In this document: in pieces, positions 48,988 through 60,201 of the stretch
How the letters are laid out: each line of letters starts with the position of its first letter
Numbering within the stretch: the stretch's first letter is position 1
DNA from: Mytilus galloprovincialis
Lineage: Eukaryota; Mollusca; Bivalvia; Mytilida; Mytilidae
Length of the DNA: 64,000 nt
Reading direction: 5' to 3'
Assembly: GCF_965363235.1 (NCBI RefSeq)
Contig: NC_134849.1
Location: forward strand, 12,302,863 to 12,366,862
The notes under the pieces: generated by a model
Databases searched by the model: none
What the model saw: the letters and a program-made list of their open reading frames with translations, nothing else
Told to the model about the DNA's origin: nothing
Translations under genes and position numbers: made by a program

Positions 48988-49670
48988 AGGGGCACTAGCT
49001 GTCAAATCCATGGTCACCGATTTGACTCAAATTCTCATATTTCATTTATAATAATGTAAAACATTTATCCAAACTATCAAAAGTCTAAAATAAACAGTTT
49101 ACAGAGCATGGGGTAGATAATATATAAGTTCGTTTCGTGTGTATTTTAGTCCAGACGCCATCTAATTAACTATCGATTTGATCTCAGATGACCACATAAG
49201 CGATGTAAACGTAAATAAAGATATGAATAAATTAAACCAACACGTGCAATTGGATTTTTATAGGTCTGTTTTATTTTATTTTATAGATTAAAAATAAATG
49301 TTTCTCATTGTCTTTAACCGTATAAGAATGATTTTATGTGCATCGAATTAGTAATCAAATGATTTACCGTAGTTTCATTTTCATTGTTGACATTCTTTTT
49401 CTTTAAATAACCAGTACACGTACAATGCATGCGTTGTCAATCTCTAGCTAGGGGTTAAATTGAAGTTCACATAAATATGCGGACTTAAAGAGGTCGACTC
49501 AACTTGCAAATGAATAACTAATTATCAATGTTTCTTATCGTAATTTGATAAAATTGAACCTTTTTGGCTGCAAAAAGCGATTTATTATTTCACTATTTCA
49601 CTTTCATTATTGATTGAACAGAAAAAAATCAAATTTTAGATTTTTTATATATCTCGTAGCTAGTGCCCCT
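48988..49670. mobile_element. TTAA-flanked inverted-repeat element (683 bp) nested in copy B
   Basis: AGGGGCACTAGCT at 48988-49000 is perfectly inverted at 49658-49670. TTAA lies directly outside both ends (48984-48987, 49671-49674). The matching place in copy A (42299-42302) has a single TTAA and no insert, so the boundaries and target duplication are exact. No gene inside. Ends beginning AGGG with a TTAA target fit a Kolobok-type MITE. Confidence 0.85.
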
Positions 49671-50027
49671 TTAACAGATAATTTCTGCCGTTGTTTTTTG
49701 AAATAGAAATTAGGTCCGAAATATTGGTATGATTTGTCCGAAATTTTCTTTGATTGCGATTTTTTCTTCGACCATGGGAGCGGTTTTTTCGAACAGTTTT
49801 AGAAACAATATCCAAAACGTTAACAGAATCGGTTCTTGATATATTGCCAATTCCCATGATATTAGCATTAAGACCGAGAGGGTAGATTGTCTGTAATTTT
49901 TTAATCCAATTTAATTCAATTATTTTCCGTGATCGTACAAACTTTGAATCAGATTCAAAAGGCTGCTTATTTACTACTTCTAAAGGTTGAACTGCTAAAT
50001 ATTTAATAGGATGATTGTGCTTCTTAA

Positions 50028-50479
50028 GGTTGCAGTCTTGTAATTGACTGCTCCATAGGCTTACATGCAAAACAGCTGATCTTTGAAAATAAAAAATAAA
50101 AAAATGCTACATAGTTCATATCATGTATGTACTAATGTGAAATTGTGATTTAATCGAAAAAAAAGAGGGTCTTGCCACGAAGAATAAAAAGTTACGCAAT
50201 CCTGAAGTCAAAACATTTTTTTCTACTTTCTGTTTGCTATTTTTACTAGGCCGCACCACTTCCAGTAAACATGATATCCTTCCACTTTCCTGGATTGATA
50301 TCCCCAAAGGGTGCAAGGTTTTTTTTAAAGTCTATATATATGTTTCAATTCAGCATAAACCTATAATCGAACAGAAAAAATTCAGTTCAGAAAAAAATTC
50401 AGAAAAAAATGCACTATTTTGTTTCCCTCCATGTTTTGACATGCACCGGAAACTGGAGTTGTAATACAAGACTGGTACC
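50028..50479 (+). repeat. Terminal unit 1 of the composite element
   Basis: 452-bp unit starting GGTTGCAGTCTTG and ending AAGACTGGTACC; its twin lies at 51726. The only notable difference is a short AT insertion in the twin. The 76-codon frames in both units are matching by-products. Confidence 0.85.
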
Positions 50480-51725
50480 TATAACAATAATGACATGTCT
50501 TAAAAAAATAATTCATTTACTTAGTTTCATTAAGTAGCCATATTTGAACATAAAAAATGCCATTATAAAAACTGTTTGGCTGTAATATTAAAAAATAATC
50601 CCACTATTAAAGCAGTACCCCTTTCTGAAAACAGGCAAAATTTGGAAATCAGTCATGTCTACTAAATGATCTGTAAATCTCATTCTAGTCTATCTTTATG
50701 AATGTTTTTCTATTATTTGGATACTGTGGAGCTAGAAGAGTATTCTTATCTATTATTTTTATTTTTTTTCCTCCTGTTTAAATGAACCTCATTCAATAGT
50801 TTACCCCTCCCTTTTTTTCAATGAAATCTACCCAAGTGGGCCTCTTGTTTAAGTCAAAATTGAAAAACTACCCAAAACTTTTTCATATTGAAGAATTTGC
50901 TACAATACAACTATCTGGACACAAGAAACACCATACCTTTCTCTGTTTTGACTATACTGGTCTTTATACATGCCTACTATATCATGGTTTTTAGACTGTG
51001 CTTGACCCACCAATGCATATAAAATTTGAAATAAAATTCAAGAAAAAACAAAATGAATACTCAAGTTGGTGTTTTTGGTAAGAATATTGATTACTTGTCG
51101 CACCTAATCACAAAAATCCTTGTCATGATGGATAGTTTTAGAAAAATTATACTTTTTAAACAAATTTTTAACCCAAATATGGAAATTTCAATTAATCATG
51201 CAGTGCCGCAGACAGGAAAAGAAGTATAGACTCATTAAAAAATGAACATTTTGTGAAAATCTTTTCACCAAAAGTTCATTGTATACATATTCTACCTAAA
51301 TGTCAACAATTGAGCCATGAAAATAATAACCCTAAAGAAAAACATTACTTTTGTATGTAGCTGTCTCTTCAACTTTACTCTGATTTTCAATAAAACTGTG
51401 CAACTAAAATTTTCATCATAAGAAGAAGATTTCATTGAGGAAAAAATCTTTCTATGTTCTTTATAATTGAAAATCATGTATGTAATACCATCAAAATCTC
51501 AATTTGCCTCAAACTGTTGTGCCTTATATCTTTTAATACTTTTGAATGGTGTCTAGTACAAAAATGCAAAATTACATAATTTCAGTTTTTTCAGTGTAAC
51601 TTGATACCCCATGATTTTTTTCTCTTAAAAAGTTCTTAAATCATGATGTTTTATCATTCTGGGCCCACAAAAGTCCACATGAGCTACTTCCTTGCAGTGA
51701 ACATATGAAAAAATTACCCTATGCA

Positions 51726-52190
51726 GGTTGCAGTCTTGTAATTGATTGCTCCATAGGCTTACATGCAAAACAGCTGATCTTTGAAAATAAAAAATTAAAA
51801 AATGCTACATAGAAAAAAAATTTCATGTTCATATCATGTATGTACTAATGTGAAATTGTGATTTAATCGAAAAAAAGGGGTCTTGCCACGAAGAATAAAA
51901 AGTTACGCAATCCTGAAGTCAAAACATTTTTTTCTACTTTCTGTTTGCTATTTTTACTAGGCCGCACCACTTCCAGTAAACACGATATCCTTCCACTTTC
52001 CTGGATTGATATCCCCAAAAGGTGCAAGGTTTTTTTTAAAGTCTATAGATATGTTTCAATTCAGCATAAACCTATAATCAAACAGAAAAAAATTCAGTTC
52101 AGAAAAAAATTCAGAAAAAATGCACTATTTTGTTTCCCTCCATGTTTTGACATGCACCGGAAACTGGAGTTGTAATACAAGACTGGTACC
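51726..52190 (+). repeat. Terminal unit 2 of the composite element
   Basis: 465-bp direct repeat of 50028-50479 with a handful of differences. It is directly followed by the outer TTAA. Confidence 0.85.
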
Positions 52191-52930
52191 TTAAGGTGTT
52201 GATAAATGATACTTTTGAATTTATTGGGTCTTTTAAAACATGTAAAACGATACAGATGTTCTTGAGTGCGTTTAGATAAATACCGTCCAGTTTACCTACG
52301 TACTGAATACCGCATCTCGGTTTATTTCATGTGAGTAAATAAATAAGACTGTTTGTTTTTCAAGTTATATCAGTTTCAAATTTTAAAGAAAATGTGCGAC
52401 CATTAAATGTAGATCTTACCGTATTGTTGGTGGAAAGACGGGGACATGTAAGTCATTTTTTGGCATGACACGTATCGGTAGAAGGGTAACCACGATTTTC
52501 ATTGTACAAAATAAAAATGAGATGGTCGTATTTTTAGATAAGCAATTTTGAAGATTGAGACGTGTAGATACCCTTTGAACGAGTTTAGTATTTAATATTT
52601 TTCCATTTCTAAGCTTCATATTTGTTTTTTGTTTGTGAATTATATTAGAAAGGAGCAAAGACTGGTGTCCAGAATATGAACCAGCATACAATGAATTAGG
52701 TAATGTAACAATGATTAATCTGTTCGGCTAAAGATGTCAAACGCTATCCGTATTGATTATCCCGAAAAGATAGGGTATATTAGGGTAGCGATTGACGTCT
52801 GACTAAATAGTAGAAAGGGGCTGAATATTGAAGTACTACTTTTTGATAAATATTCCTAAAGTAATGAACTAAAGAAGTTCTCGCTCGGAAACACACACCA
52901 TAATCTAGTATATTATAAGAGCATAAACCT

Positions 52931-53608
52931 CATCTATTCATATTTATAAATTAACTGTTTACAAAACTTTTGATTTTTTGTTGCATATGGCGATAATTCA
53001 CAAGACTTAACGTTAGTTTAAGTAGTTGGTTATGGTTTTTTTTTCTGTACAAACTTTTTTTTTCGCCTGCGGCATAAAACAATCCATTTTTTTCGCGACA
53101 AGTCGAAAACAATTTTTTTTCTTTCAATTTTAGCATTACATATAGTGGCAGCTGAGGGTGAAACAAACATTTTTGTTTTCTCAGAATCAAAAACAAATTA
53201 TTTTTTTCTCCAAAAACTGGAAACAAACTTTTTTTATAGCCCCCCCCCCCCCCCCTCACTAGAAAATCAAATGGTTGCTGCCTAGTGTAACATTGTATTT
53301 AACAACTAATATCAACGGTATGAAATGCAGCAATTTTTAAATGAATAGTCTGTCTTTGGCCTGTTGTTCCCAAAATTATTAAAATCAAATGATAATAAAA
53401 GTCGTTTTTACATAATGAAATATTTTTGTAATCTGCAAAATTTAAATATGTATTCATGTACACCATTATAACAAACAACGTATCGGTCTACATTATAGCC
53501 TTTTCAGCTTAATTACCGTACTACATCGTTCTACATTACGACCTTTAACTGTTATTAAAATGAATGCGTACATTTTAAGGATACATTTTTCGTCTAGTGA
53601 TAGGGAAG
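52931..53608. other. T-rich periodic stretch and lipocalin upstream region
   Basis: 52990-53240 alternates runs of T8-T10 with 'ctggaaacaaac'-like words; on the other strand it gives repeated E-K-N-x-L-F peptides in a 102-codon frame, which I take as a by-product. It ends at a C18 run near 53239. 53280-53608 is AT-rich and should hold the lipocalin promoter, but no TATA box stands out. Confidence 0.4.
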
Positions 53609-56600
53609 ATGACTTGTATTAACGTATTCGTATTTCAATCAGCTATTGTGCTAGTTTTATTAAATACTGTAACCAAAGGACAATTACCAAAGGAAGGAGA
53701 TTGTGTAGATATACCGGCTATTGAAAAGTGTAACTGGCACAAGGTATGGGATTTTGTAAAAAAAATGATGAAAATGTATTACAAAATTGAGTGCAACTAT
53801 AATGTATACAACATTTGTACAATATGTTTATATTAAAGTTTCCGTCATAATTAAAAAATTCCATGTGCAATTCAAGGGTTGTTAAAGCATTCCGCGTAAA
53901 CAAACTAAAATAAGTTTTTTTTTCAAATTTTCAAAGCACTAAATTTTTGAGTGAGACCTGGGTATAGAAATATGATTACCTTAATTACCTTAACGTTCCA
54001 AGGGCTGTCGTCATATAACCTAGACATTGGCATCAACTTGATTGAGAATGATATGGTAACGTTGTTTTAGACGGAAGGATTAAAATCAATCAAACACGCG
54101 TCTTTTGAAATGATTAAAACATTTGTAAATATGATTGCACTAAGACCTAAAGAAAGGAATTTTACCACGGTTTCTTTCAAACATAGCAAATTCTTTTTAA
54201 TACATAAAAAGTATAAAACCTCGTTGACAGCTAACAGTTTTTTTAACAAACAATCGACATTTCCATTGGAACTAAGTGTGCCCTCTTCTCGCCGCGACAA
54301 CAAAAAATCGGTAGCACAGAACACCATCCTTGCAAATACAAATAAATTTCATCTATTTTTGTTTATATATTTTCTTAGCATGAATACTTAATTTGCAAGC
54401 ACGGTTCAACATAAACCGAGAAGTACAGTTACACAAGTTGAAATTAAGAATACATTCAAACAAAAGAAAAAACAGTAATGACATTAACAGTTTTAAAACA
54501 CAAATTCAAAAGTCATCGTAACAGTTAAAGTTATACAATTAAGTTAATTAGGACTGAAAAATCTATTCAGTTTTAAATTTCCATTGATAAAGTTCCCAGT
54601 TACATCTCTCATCACAGGGATACAGGTACTAATAAAAATAACAATATGATTGATGTAAACTGTGTGAAGCTTGTTTCCAAACCCTACATTATGAAATATT
54701 CGTAAAATTTCATGAATAAATAGGTTTAAACTACAAAATGCAACATTTATAACTTTTTTTGTCACGATTACAATGATTATGTTGGTACACAAAATTTAGT
54801 TTTAATGGAAGACTACTTATCATATACTAAATGTCACATTTTAAGTGTTTATTTTAGTGGGTAATTAGCTCATAAATTGAGATGCTCCTGAATTAGAGGA
54901 AGATTCTCAAAACAGAGTTTTACAGAAAAAAAATGGAAAAGATCGTTTCTCTCCCCAATCTCATGTAGCCCCTCGGACTTTGCTTCCTTGAAAGTTGTTT
55001 ACCTACAAATTAAAGTATTGCATGTTGATGTTTGAATCATCTGCAGCAAACATCATTATGTTTAAATTTAACAAATACTATTTTTTAATAAGTGCACAAT
55101 CTTTGAGAATGATTTAAATAACCAGTGAAGGATATCCCTGCTTATGCGTAGTGTGACATTCCAACAATGACGTCACTAAAATATAATGTAGGTTGGATAT
55201 ATTTAGAATATCTCGTCATACTGATTTTCCGGATTGTAACAGAAACGTAAATAGTGTAAAGGAGAGCTCAATATACGATAATTTCGAGAGAAACAGAAGG
55301 GAAATGTGTAAAAAAGTGTTTAAAGTCAATTTATTCATTTGTCTCTCCCCATCTCACCATTCTCAGTAAGATTTGTTGGGGTTTCCCACACTATAAATAC
55401 AAAATGAATGATGTGAGGGAATATCACTCTGGTCAACCCCATAGGGGATTGACGGCTTAAAGCCGTCTTCCCCAAAAACTAGACATGATGAATAGTTACA
55501 AATACAAGTTTAAAAAATGGAGAATATTGTCAAACAGACTTCTACAAAAGCTGTTTTGATAATTAGCTTTTAATGCCATTTAAAATTCGTTTCAGATTGC
55601 TGGTAAATGGTTTATTCAAGAAAGATTCGGTGATGCTTCTCAGTTATCCTGTCCCGAACTGCAGATACACCCATTAAAGGATGAAAACGGAACACTTGAT
55701 GTATACATAGGATATCTAAATAACACGTAATAAGCTTTGTTTACACTGTTTTAATATGTTTAAGTTGTATTGGTCTCTGCTGCTGTCTTAAAAGACTGCA
55801 TTTCTGATTTTTATAGGAGTTGCTATACCCTTGTATTGCTGTGTGAAATTATTAAGTTTTCCTTTTTTACAGGTCCAAAGAGTTTAATAACCATTTTTAT
55901 GGAGTATATTCACCAAGTTCTACTGATTCAGGAAGAGCAGTTTTTGAAGCAGTTAGTGGACCAGCCAAAGATCTATACTGTACGTTATATTTTTAATATT
56001 TAATAAACGTTTTATGAACAGTTCCTTTGGTAAGATGTTTTACATATGATTTCTTAGAAATGCATTTATATTCGTAAAAAATATTGGACTTTAACAAATG
56101 TGTAATCCTCTTTTACCCGTAAAAAGTAATATCACAAATAATCTGAACTCCGTTGTAAATTCAAAAAGGAAAGATCTCTAATCATAAATGGTTGTTTTTC
56201 TTCTTTTCTTTTTCTCTTTATTAATTTCGGATGAGAGGGTGTATTGGTAGTCTTCTGTTTAATTACTCCTAAGATTGCTTATCTATATTGGTGACGCATT
56301 ATGTGACAAGGACTGTAGTGAAGGGTGGCATAAGGTAATTTCTTCATTATTAATTTCTGGTGATTCATTTTATGAAACATTTTTTTTTGATACAAAGGCA
56401 TCTTGCCAAAACAAAATTTTAACTATTCATAGTTCTTTGGAATTAACTTTTTTTTTACAAATCGTTCATTTAACTATAATGAGAGACTGACAGATATAAT
56501 TTTTAAAAAAGTGAGTCCTAGGTATTATCATGATTATCGTTGTTCTGATGCATGTTTTTTTTTTATTAATTCATTTTATTGGTTATTTCTATTTACAGTT

Positions 56601-57261
56601 CCATTCACAGTTGTGGATATTGATTATGAAGAATATATGCTCGTGTATACTTGTATTCCTCATCCTAAAAGAACAGGAACAAATTTAGGTAAATATTCAT
56701 TTCAAAATTCTAATATATCCTTTTTTCCTGGAAAAAAGGACGTATTAGAATTTCGAATTTATTATCTACTGGGTCATTATACAGATAGGTTTATAACTAG
56801 TAAATGTTTCCATTGAAAAACAATATCAAATTTGACAGACAGCATCAACATTTGTAATTTTACAACCCCTTCGCTGTATTTCCCCAGATATCTGAAAGTT
56901 ATAAATAATAAAAAATATGAATTGTAACAGACTAAAATGTATTGTCAATTAATGTGTGTCAATGCAATAGCTACTTTACATATTTACCAAATCTTTAAAT
57001 ACGGACGCGCTTGTTATAACTGGCCGTCTAGACAAGTAATTGTTTGATATAATGAATTCAATAGAGGCGACTTCTTATCTCTTTTTTTATGTTTCAGAGT
57101 TTGTTATCATTTACTCACGAAAACAAGATAAACTGACTTCAGAAATTAAGAATCGCCTGTCAAGACTACTAGAAGAGTACGGTGTAAATGCAAATAACTT
57201 AAGTTCTTTTGACCAGAGTAAAGAAACATGTAAAGCAAAGACAGAAAAAGTAGAACTGTAA
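53609..57261 (+). CDS. Apolipoprotein D-like lipocalin, 208 aa, five exons
   Basis: Exons: 53609-53743, 55596-55726, 55873-55979, 56599-56688, 57098-57261; every intron is GT-AG and all phases (0, 2, 1, 1) fit. The ATG at 53609 gives a signal peptide of about 24 residues (VFVFQSAIVLVLLNTVTKG). All three lipocalin signature regions are present: G-x-W in IAGKWF (W50), the TDY-like DIDYEEYMLVY (about 130-141), and the Arg of IIYSR (R162). Cysteines C32/C143 and C64/C199 match the two disulfides of ApoD; C41 is extra. Sites for N-glycosylation include NGT and NNT. Length, exon number and the C-terminal SSFDQSKETC resemble ApoD. Secreted carrier of small hydrophobic ligands, by family; the ligand is unknown. 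Confidence 0.88.
56275..56334 (+). pseudogene. Possible relic of a lipocalin first exon in intron 3
   Basis: The frame LLIYIGDALCDKDCSEGWHK is followed at once by GTAATT. It resembles the end of exon 1, GDCVDIPAIEKCNWHK before GTATGG, in the GD, Cys, Cys and WHK positions and in phase 0. It has no ATG and cannot be inserted into the lipocalin without breaking phase. It may be the remnant of a duplicated exon, or chance. Confidence 0.25.
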
Positions 57262-60201
57262 CAGCTCTTCGAAGTAAATAGTGTATGATCACACATTAGA
57301 TTGAGATTAAACGTAAATTTGTTATAAAATCATCTTTTTGTGTATTATGTTATTTATACAACTGAAGTGTATTTATACGAAATTTTGGAACGACATCATG
57401 TATTCAATGGTTTTTAAGAAAATGAAAGGCAGAATCGTAATCTATGAATTATATAAACCTTAATAGTTATCAAAGGTACCAGGATTACAATTGTGTACGC
57501 CAGACACACGTTTCGTCTTACATAAGACTCATCAGTGACGCTCAAATCAAAATATCTATAAAGCATTTATCATTTCTTTTTTTCAATTTAATCAATTTCA
57601 AAATATATTCTAAAACCTTTATCATTATTGAAAGTCTGTCATTAAGTCTATTTTTTTCAGTTTAGGATTCACTTTAAATTTGATGAAGTAAACTATTATT
57701 TGTTTTATTACATTTCACCTATCAGAATAATGTAATAATCAAAACAAATTAGTTAAAAAAAAACACAAAAAGAATTCTTGAAAAATGAATTGGATTAAAC
57801 AGTGTTACTTAAGGTATCTTAGGGAGTCTTCCACATTTGCAACACATCATGCATTTCATTTATTACATATGTGAGTTAATTGATTTAATTTTAGGAACAG
57901 AAAACAGGACAGCTACAGTTTTGCATTCTAAATAGTAAATATTATGTATTTGGATAAATACTATAAACTCGAGTGTATAGGCTGAACATTTTGCCTGTTT
58001 AACTGTTTGTGATTGAATTGATGTTGAAATCTTGCTTTACGGAAATACACCTAGTAACTAGCTATATAGCATCACATAAAATAACTATCATCAATGATCA
58101 ATATAAATGTGAAACAGGTCATGGTCAGATAATCTTGTATACCATACAGTAGGCTCAGTTTAAAGTATCTGAGAGAAAAAAACATACAACCTAAACTGAA
58201 CATTTGTAATGAACAATTAAAATGAGATCAGAATCATATGATCTTTGCCAGAACTATGTGCATAATAATCATTACATAAAAAACACCAAATAAAGTTAAA
58301 ATTAAAATTGTATCCGAGAAACATAGGAATCCAAAATAAATTTTGTGCTGCGATATATTCCCCCTGTTGGCAGAAAATTAAACAAGGAGCCATACAGTGC
58401 CTGTGTTGCTCAACTGCATCTTCACCAATGGTAATGTTTTAGAAAGAATAAAACCATAAAACCATTAAATGGGAACATCTCTATTGAGATTTAATTCACA
58501 ATTTCAGTCATGATGACGTAAGTGTGGATCTTATCATGCTGACAATTTTTCAATTCTAAAATTTCTATCTATCTTTTATACTTAAGGATATTCGCTTGTC
58601 ATGTTTTGGAATTTTTGTCAGATTTTCGGAATCCTCTGGTTTTATCACTTTAAATGTCTTAAAAAAAAATTGCCCATTGACCCCCATTTTATCTTTTATA
58701 AATCTTTTACATGTATAATATAATTATTAGCCATCTGTTAAAGTCTTATAAAATCGTTGTTATTTTTTAATAGTTTTTGAGAACATAAACTTGTCAATGA
58801 TAAAGCTATGAAAAATCAAGAGAGAATATTTTCCCGCTAAAATTTCAATGGCTAATATCTCAAAAAAAAGCACATTGACCTATATATTTTTTTGCTATTT
58901 TTGTTCCTTTATTAATCCCCTATCAATATATACTAGTGTTATGAAAATCTTGTTATTTTGAAACTCAGTAGCGAACTTCCTTAAATACTCTTTAATGTTT
59001 GTGGTCGTATAAAAACACTGGACCATGATCTGTGTCCGGGGCTACAAAATATTCATCAAATTGCTATGAACTGAGAGTAAGGTTAGTGTTATTTTATAGA
59101 AAATTATCATTGATCTATCCCAAGGAGTTCTAAACAAACTCTCTTAAGCAAAAAATTTTACATTGAAAATTGCCAATAAATTCATATTCGCATGACCATG
59201 ATCTATGGGCTAGAGCCTAAAAATAGTCACCAAACTGATATGCAATTATAGTGATGCACCTTCATACAAAATATAATTGATCTATCACAAGTAGTTTCTA
59301 TCAAACTGACTTCGGCAAAAAAACAATTGTTGACCATAAAGAAATGCACCCATAAATGCTGGAAAAGCAACACCCTATTTCTCACTATTTTTCGCAGGCA
59401 AGATCGATAACACTGACCATTTAACCAAGGTCAATGTCTGGTAAAACCTGCTAGATAAACACATACACCTACTAATCATTTGATACTAGGAGCACTGTTG
59501 ACTTACTGCTTAAAGATCTGAGATATGGACTTTTCAGTGTCAGGCAAGGCTCCATTTTAAAGACGGAGTACTTTGACCTACAATAGTTTACTTTTCTACA
59601 ATTGTGACTTGGATTGAGTTGTCTCATTGGCACTCATACCACATCTTCTTATATTTATTGACCATGTAGACCTTGCAAGGATCCCATATACCAAATAAAG
59701 TCATCCTTCATAGAGAAATTCAAATGGCAATAAATTTAAACAGTTATTTATGCAATGCATAAGCTGTGAACACGAGGTTTATAGCAATTGACATATAAAT
59801 AAAGGCAACAGAGGTATATTGCTGTTGGAAAGTCTAAAAATCTATTGAGAAAAAACAAATCCTGGTGACATAATTTATAATGAACCAAAAATCTGACAAA
59901 ACCGAAAACATTATCATGTTACTAAGAAGTTTGATTTAGACAGATTTCATTGTATATCAAATAACAATTTTTAGATATTGACAAGACTTTAAAATTACAT
60001 ACATTCTCTTTTTTTCAAAATGCACCTAATGACTGTAAACTCAAATGTGTTAACAATATTTTTTTATCATTGTGAAAATGGTGACAGAAAAGATGCTTCA
60101 AAAGTGAAAAAAAAATTAATGTGATAGCATTATTTTTTTATATACAGCATTCCTGCATTCACAATAAAGCAACTAGAATGTTTATACATTTGCAAACATG
60201 A
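57262..60201. other. Intergenic: repeats and AT-rich DNA
   Basis: 57475-57550 is an ACGCCAGACACG repeat copy. 59025-59190 and 59200-59345 are two related halves of a bivalve repeat ('gaccatgatctgtgtccggg', 'gaccatgatctatgggctag'). 59520-59655 is a reverse 'gagtgccaatgagacaactc' copy; 59800-59880 is a piece of the 33460 repeat. No gene is seen. Confidence 0.55.

Larger units (their letters stand above)
50028..52190. mobile_element. TTAA-flanked composite element nested in copy B
   Basis: TTAA flanks both outer ends (50024-50027, 52191-52194), and copy A shows the empty site near 42659-42662. Both ends of the insert are full, nearly identical copies in the same direction of one 452-465 bp unit (50028-50479 and 51726-52190). 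Each unit has its own inverted tips (GGTTGCAGTCTTGTA; right tip inverted GGTACCAGTCTTGTA). Between them are 1246 bp of AT-rich DNA with no clear gene. The layout resembles a composite transposon made by two MITEs. Confidence 0.8.
47115..52930 (-). mobile_element. Penelope-like retroelement, copy B (fossil), with two nested insertions
   Basis: Same family and strand as copy A, about 7.6 kb apart. Visible parts from its 5' side: a GIY-YIG-like part with CGIQYVG near 52290; an N-terminal region (49675-50023, then 48550-48983); the palm with GTNCAPL and FRYLDDIL (48255-48524); the C-terminal part of the reverse-transcriptase ORF (47753-48295, 180 aa, YDKRDDFSFPIVNYPLLDG, LHQGFRYHKLVKTF); and a tail to 47115. 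The first half of the reverse transcriptase seen in copy A is not seen here. It is broken in several places and interrupted by 48988-49670 and 50028-52190. Confidence 0.7.

Noticed and set aside
50234-52175. 76-codon frames repeated in the composite element
   Set aside because: They are the same by-product frame in the two terminal units; no start context, and the sequence between the units has nothing matching.
50028-52190. LTR retrotransposon reading of the composite
   Set aside because: The direct units lack TG...CA ends, each has its own inverted tips, there is no coding interior, and TTAA is the target; not fully excluded.
56275-56334. Extra coding exon of the lipocalin
   Set aside because: Including it (61 nt from the AG) throws the next exon out of frame, while exon 3 joins exon 4 perfectly without it.
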